This document shows, piece after piece, positions 61,057 to 64,000 of a DNA stretch of 64,000 nucleotides. Position 1 is the stretch's first letter, and every line of letters begins with the position of its first letter. The DNA comes from Caballeronia arvi. GTDB taxonomy: Bacteria > Pseudomonadota > Gammaproteobacteria > Burkholderiales > Burkholderiaceae. A model generated the notes under the pieces. The model did no database searches. It had not been told where the DNA came from and saw only the letters and a program-made list of their open reading frames with translations. A program made the translations under genes and the position numbers. The stretch lies in NCBI RefSeq assembly GCF_001544695.2, contig NZ_FCOM02000049.1, positions 1 through 64,000 on the forward strand. Direction: 5' to 3'.

Positions 61057-62154
61057 ATGACGAATCGCAAAAACAACTCTCTTCGCCGTTCCAACCTAAT
61101 TTCGGCACGCAAGGCCGCCGCGATCGCGACCGCGGTTCTCACGAGCGTGCTGCTCGCCGCGTGCGGTGGCGGCAGCGACGGCGATCTGGCCGCAACCGCC
61201 AAGAGCGCCGACGACCTGCCCGACTCGACTGCCAAGGCTTCGACCAGCACGTCGATCTTCTATGGCGCGAATGGCCGCAACACGAACGGCGGCGCGTACG
61301 ACTCCACGGCCGTCACGACGCAGCTCGCGCAACTACAGGACCTCGGCGCGAAGATCTATCGTAACGACGTGTACAGCCTGAACTCGGCGAAGGTCGTCGC
61401 AAAGATGGCGCAGACGATGGCGGCCAGCGGCGTGACGGTGTACCCGGTCATCTTGCTGGGTACCGGCTACAACAACGAGCAGGACGCCTATAACGCGGGC
61501 TATAACCTCGGCAAGCAAGTCGCGGGCACCTACAAGTACAAGTATTACGAAGTCGCCAACGAACTGGAGTCGCAAGCGCTAACCGGCAATGTCGACGGTA
61601 CGAACTGGAGCCACTACAGGAATCAGCCTTACGTGGTCGCGCGCGGCGTGATCCGCGGGTTGATCGCAGGCGTGAAGTCGGTGGACGGCTCGGCCAAGAT
61701 CATCGTCAATGGCACGTGGCTGCACTACTCGTTCTTCCAGATGCTCATGGACGGCTCGCAGCCCGACGGCACGCGCGGCCACCCGACCGTCAGCTGGGAC
61801 ATCACCGCATGGCACTGGTATTCGGATCAGGGCGACATGACGCACGCATGCGGCGGCACCGGTTGCTATGACATGCTGGGCATACTCCATTCGTTCGGCA
61901 AGCCCGTGTGGATCAATGAATTCGGCGTGCGTCCGAACTACGGCAGCGATTCGCAGATTGCGTCGTATATGGCCGGCAACCGAATGATGGCTCAATTCCA
62001 GAGCGTGGCCTCGAAGTACAACATTCAGTCGATCCAGGCGTTCGAACTGTATGACGACAGCGAAGGCGCATTTGGTCTGATGAAATCGGACGGTCAGACG
62101 CCGAAAGATGCATACTGGGCCTACAAGAACTTCGTTGCCAGCCATCCCATGTAA
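61057..62154 (+). CDS. Clan-A-type glycoside hydrolase lipoprotein
   Basis: 365 residues from the ATG at 61057. Signal with lipobox LLAAC (Cys36). The TIM-barrel core starts at TSIFYGANGRNTNGGAYDST; YYEVANELE carries the probable acid/base Glu169 after Asn and KPVWINEFGVRP the probable nucleophile Glu288. This Asn-Glu ... Glu layout fits glycosidases of clan GH-A (GH5/GH39/GH53-like). The start is uncertain; ATG at 61045 is also in frame, and the frame is open to 60778 without a sensible signal. Secreted polysaccharide hydrolysis is likely; the substrate is unknown. Confidence 0.8.
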   Translation: MTNRKNNSLRRSNLISARKAAAIATAVLTSVLLAACGGGSDGDLAATAKSADDLPDSTAKASTSTSIFYGANGRNTNGGAYDSTAVTTQLAQLQDLGAKIYRNDVYSLNSAKVVAKMAQTMAASGVTVYPVILLGTGYNNEQDAYNAGYNLGKQVAGTYKYKYYEVANELESQALTGNVDGTNWSHYRNQPYVVARGVIRGLIAGVKSVDGSAKIIVNGTWLHYSFFQMLMDGSQPDGTRGHPTVSWDITAWHWYSDQGDMTHACGGTGCYDMLGILHSFGKPVWINEFGVRPNYGSDSQIASYMAGNRMMAQFQSVASKYNIQSIQAFELYDDSEGAFGLMKSDGQTPKDAYWAYKNFVASHPM

Positions 62155-62194
62155 CTTGCAGCAGGCGCGATAGCGCGCCGAGTTATCCTGTTTC

Positions 62195-62227
62195 ACGAGC
62201 GACCCTTTGCGGTCGCTCGTTGCGTTT
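62195..62227 (+). terminator. Rho-independent terminator of the glycoside hydrolase gene
   Basis: ACGAGCGACC (62195-62204) pairs perfectly with GGTCGCTCGT (62211-62220) around CTTTGC, followed by TGCGTTTT. 41 bp after the glycoside hydrolase stop. Confidence 0.88.
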
Positions 62228-62735
62228 TGGGACCCGTTTGAATTCATGGGTCGTGGAAGCGCAAGCGACTCGCCGTCTCTATATGTCATACGAATCGATA
62301 TGATTTGTTCGGGTTCCTAACTCCCCATCTGCGGCCTGCGCCACACTGAGCGCTTGACGCGCCCTCAACCATACAGATAGCCTACGTTTCATCGATAATA
62401 AGCTTTCAAAACTTTCCTACGCAAACGCGCACCACGTTCGATAGTGAGTCGGTTGCCGCGGGGTTTTGATTGTTCGATGTTTCATGCGCGCGGTCGCAAC
62501 GTCCGCCATCCCCGCTCGTCGATCCGGCTAATAAAGCCGCGACAGGTTCTTGCTTTTCTCCTCTCGCGATCATCCGCAAACGTTCTCTGCGGGGTCTCGC
62601 ACGTCGTTAAATGACGTCGCCTCAGCGCCGGGTTAAGTACCGCACAGAACGCGGCGTACAGCCTGTCATTCTTGCCCCCACATCGCGTCTGATGCTTCAC
62701 ATGACGCGTGGCGACGAAAGACTAAAGGGGCACAC
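62228..62735. other. Upstream region of the GDGGH repeat protein
   Basis: About 500 bases with no ORF that I can support. Short dyads such as ACGTC-N7-GACGT (62601-62617) and TATGTCATACGAATCGATATG near 62281 occur, though the latter is imperfect. AAGGGG eight bases before 62736 is the ribosome site. Confidence 0.4.
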
Positions 62736-64000
62736 ATGAGTAATCCTAAGAAAAAGACGTTGAACACCGTGATCAAGCTCAGCGCGATCGTGATCGCCGC
62801 GGCTACTGCCAATTTTGCGTCCGCGCAAACGGCAGCGAATCCTTGCAATAGCCAAACTTCCGAGGGGTGTGCGCCTGTCGGCCTGAGCGGTGTGATGACG
62901 GTCGCGGCTGCGGATTCGTCGACGAGCACGTCGTCGTCGACGGAACCGACGGTCGACACGCAGTCGTCAATCGTCCTCTTGCTCGAGGGCGGTCGCGGCG
63001 ATGGCTCGTCGGGATCGCGCTCGGGGGGCGGCAACGCGAGCGGCTCGGGTAACACGGGCGGGTCGGGCACCGGTCAGGGCTCGGTCGGAGCCGGGCCAGG
63101 CGCAACGGCAGGTGCAGGCGGCACGGCTGGCTCAGGCACGGGAGGCAGCGCGGGCGGTGGCACCGGCTCGGGATCGGGCGGAACCGGAAATGGAAGCTCG
63201 GGCCCCGGTAATTCGGGGGGCGGCGATTCCGGTGGAGGAGATTCCGGCGGAGACACGGGCGGGCATGGTCATCACGGCCACGGTCATGGCGATGGCGATG
63301 GCCACGGACACGGTCATGGCGATGGTGACGGCCACGGTCATGGCGATGGTGACGGTCATGGCGACGGCCACGGGCACGGCGACGGGCACGGGCACGGTGA
63401 TGGCGGTCACGGCGATGGCGGCCACGGCGATGGCGGTCACGGCGACGGCGGTCACGGCGATGGCGGTCACGGCGACGGCGGCCACGGCGATGGTGGTCAC
63501 GGCGACGGCGGTCACGGCGGCGTAGGCCACGGCGATGGCGGCCACGGCGACGGCGGTCACAGCGACGGCGGTCACGGCGACGGCGGCCACGGCGACGGCG
63601 GCCACGGCGATGGCGGTCACGGCGACGGCGGTCACGGCGACGGCGGTCATGGCGACGGCGGTCACGGCGACGGCGGCCACGGTGACGGCGGCCACGGTGA
63701 CGGCGGCCACGGCGATGGCGGCCACGGCGATGGCGGCCACGGTGACGGCGGCCACGGCGATGGTGGTCACGGCGATGGTGGTCACGGCGATGGCGGCCAC
63801 GGCGGCGTTGGCCACGGCGATGGCGGTCATGGCGATGGCGGCCACGGCGGCGTTGGCCACGGCGATGGCGGTCATGGCGACGGCGGTCACGGCGGCTCAA
63901 GCAGTGGGCACGGCGGCGGTAACGGCGGTGGCAATGGCGGCGGCGGCTCCGGTGGTGGTCACGGCGGTGGCGGCAACGGCGGCGGGGGTAGCGGCGGCGG
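62736..64000 (+). CDS. Secreted Gly/His/Asp-rich repeat protein (3' end outside the window)
   Basis: At least 421 residues; the frame is open at the edge. Residues 1-30 form a Sec signal (KKKTLNTVIKLSAIVIAAAT, ending FASA-Q). Then comes a Ser/Thr-rich stretch (~45-85), a Gly/Ser-rich stretch (~85-170) with few charged residues, and a His-rich part starting at GHGHHGHGHGDGDGHGHGHG. From 63396 to 63890 there are 33 tandem copies of a pentapeptide, mostly Gly-Asp-Gly-Gly-His, then a Gly-rich tail with NGGG and SGGG. High His content suggests binding of Ni, Zn, Cu or Co ions; it is not the RTX nonapeptide. No known family was recognised. Orthologous genes are expected to vary in repeat number. 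Confidence 0.85.
   Translation, partial: MSNPKKKTLNTVIKLSAIVIAAATANFASAQTAANPCNSQTSEGCAPVGLSGVMTVAAADSSTSTSSSTEPTVDTQSSIVLLLEGGRGDGSSGSRSGGGNASGSGNTGGSGTGQGSVGAGPGATAGAGGTAGSGTGGSAGGGTGSGSGGTGNGSSGPGNSGGGDSGGGDSGGDTGGHGHHGHGHGDGDGHGHGHGDGDGHGHGDGDGHGDGHGHGDGHGHGDGGHGDGGHGDGGHGDGGHGDGGHGDGGHGDGGHGDGGHGGVGHGDGGHGDGGHSDGGHGDGGHGDGGHGDGGHGDGGHGDGGHGDGGHGDGGHGDGGHGDGGHGDGGHGDGGHGDGGHGDGGHGDGGHGDGGHGGVGHGDGGHGDGGHGGVGHGDGGHGDGGHGGSSSGHGGGNGGGNGGGGSGGGHGGGGNGGGGSGG
63396..63890 (+). repeat. 33 tandem copies of a 15-bp in-frame repeat
   Basis: Consensus GGYGAYGGYGGYCAY, encoding Gly-Asp-Gly-Gly-His. Three units are Gly-Gly-Val-Gly-His (units 9, 28 and 31) and unit 12 is Ser-Asp-Gly-Gly-His. Units 28-30 and 31-33 form a nearly exact 45-bp duplication, which shows slippage or unequal exchange. 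Differences between units are mainly synonymous, so the protein repeat is under selection. Confidence 0.93.

Noticed and set aside
63132..63890. Minus-strand ORF made of Ala-Val-Ala-Met-Thr repeats
   Set aside because: It is only the reverse reading of the GDGGH repeat; it has no ribosome site, and the plus frame carries a signal peptide.
63396..63890. Possible CRISPR array, because of regular short repeats
   Set aside because: Repeats are contiguous 15-mers in frame with no spacers, and coding differences are synonymous.
63256..63890. RTX calcium-binding repeats (GGxGxDxUx)
   Set aside because: The period is five residues with His, not nine, and the large hydrophobic residue is missing.

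Overview
The window is GC-rich, gene-dense DNA from a betaproteobacterium, most likely Burkholderiaceae of the Caballeronia/Paraburkholderia/Burkholderia group. The evidence is a ben-cat benzoate cluster with a CatR regulator, DUF1488 and DUF1993 proteins, repeated MFS-HlyD-NodT efflux operons, many LysR/GntR/MarR regulators and strong GC bias at third codon positions. There are no rRNA, tRNA, replication or ribosomal-protein genes, and no phage, insertion sequence or CRISPR array was recognised. The content looks like a secondary chromosome or large replicon specialised in catabolism, transport and surface functions.

Layout. 1-1770: ABC exporter pair (FtsX-type permease cut by the window edge, LolD-like ATPase). 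1858-5881: GntR regulator and an SDR / beta-keto acid cleavage enzyme / ACS-family transporter operon. 5897-8295: DUF1993 protein and a beta-propeller lipoprotein. 8296-10236: small proteins, with a perfect FNR/Anr-type box at 9939-9952. 10249-21966: aromatic catabolism (AAHS transporter, mandelate racemase, ridA, benDCBA, catA, catR, catBC, benE). 21968-26789: aroP, tyrB and a CoA-ligase-like gene, with a divergent Lrp regulator. 26793-30532: ssuADCB sulfonate system. 30763-33687: amylase lipoprotein and flavohemoglobin. 34067-41151: a 1049-residue adenylation-carrier-thioesterase protein, a MurJ-like flippase, a beta-helix protein and a GDSL esterase. 41165-46110: an operon of 2-oxoglutarate dehydrogenase E1 and acetolactate synthase paralogues with an ArsR regulator, divergent from a GlxA-type activator and mug. 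47917-59256: two tripartite drug-efflux operons, one beside a LysR gene and one beside a MarR gene. 59492-64000: glycosyltransferase, glycoside hydrolase lipoprotein and a secreted Gly-Asp-Gly-Gly-His repeat protein that runs off the right edge.

How the parts work together. The central block takes up benzoate (BenE, AAHS carrier), oxidises it to catechol (BenABC, BenD) and opens and isomerises the ring (CatA, CatB, CatC). CatR sits between the two arms, and ATAC-N7-GTAT type boxes lie at both sides of it, one of them perfect. The adjacent mandelate racemase suggests a link from mandelate, although the other mandelate genes are absent here. The aroP-tyrB block imports and transaminates aromatic amino acids. 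The most unusual items are the acetoacetyl-CoA-synthetase-like adenylation-carrier-thioesterase fusion, the sucA-ilvB-arsR operon without E2/E3 partners, and the GDGGH repeat protein.
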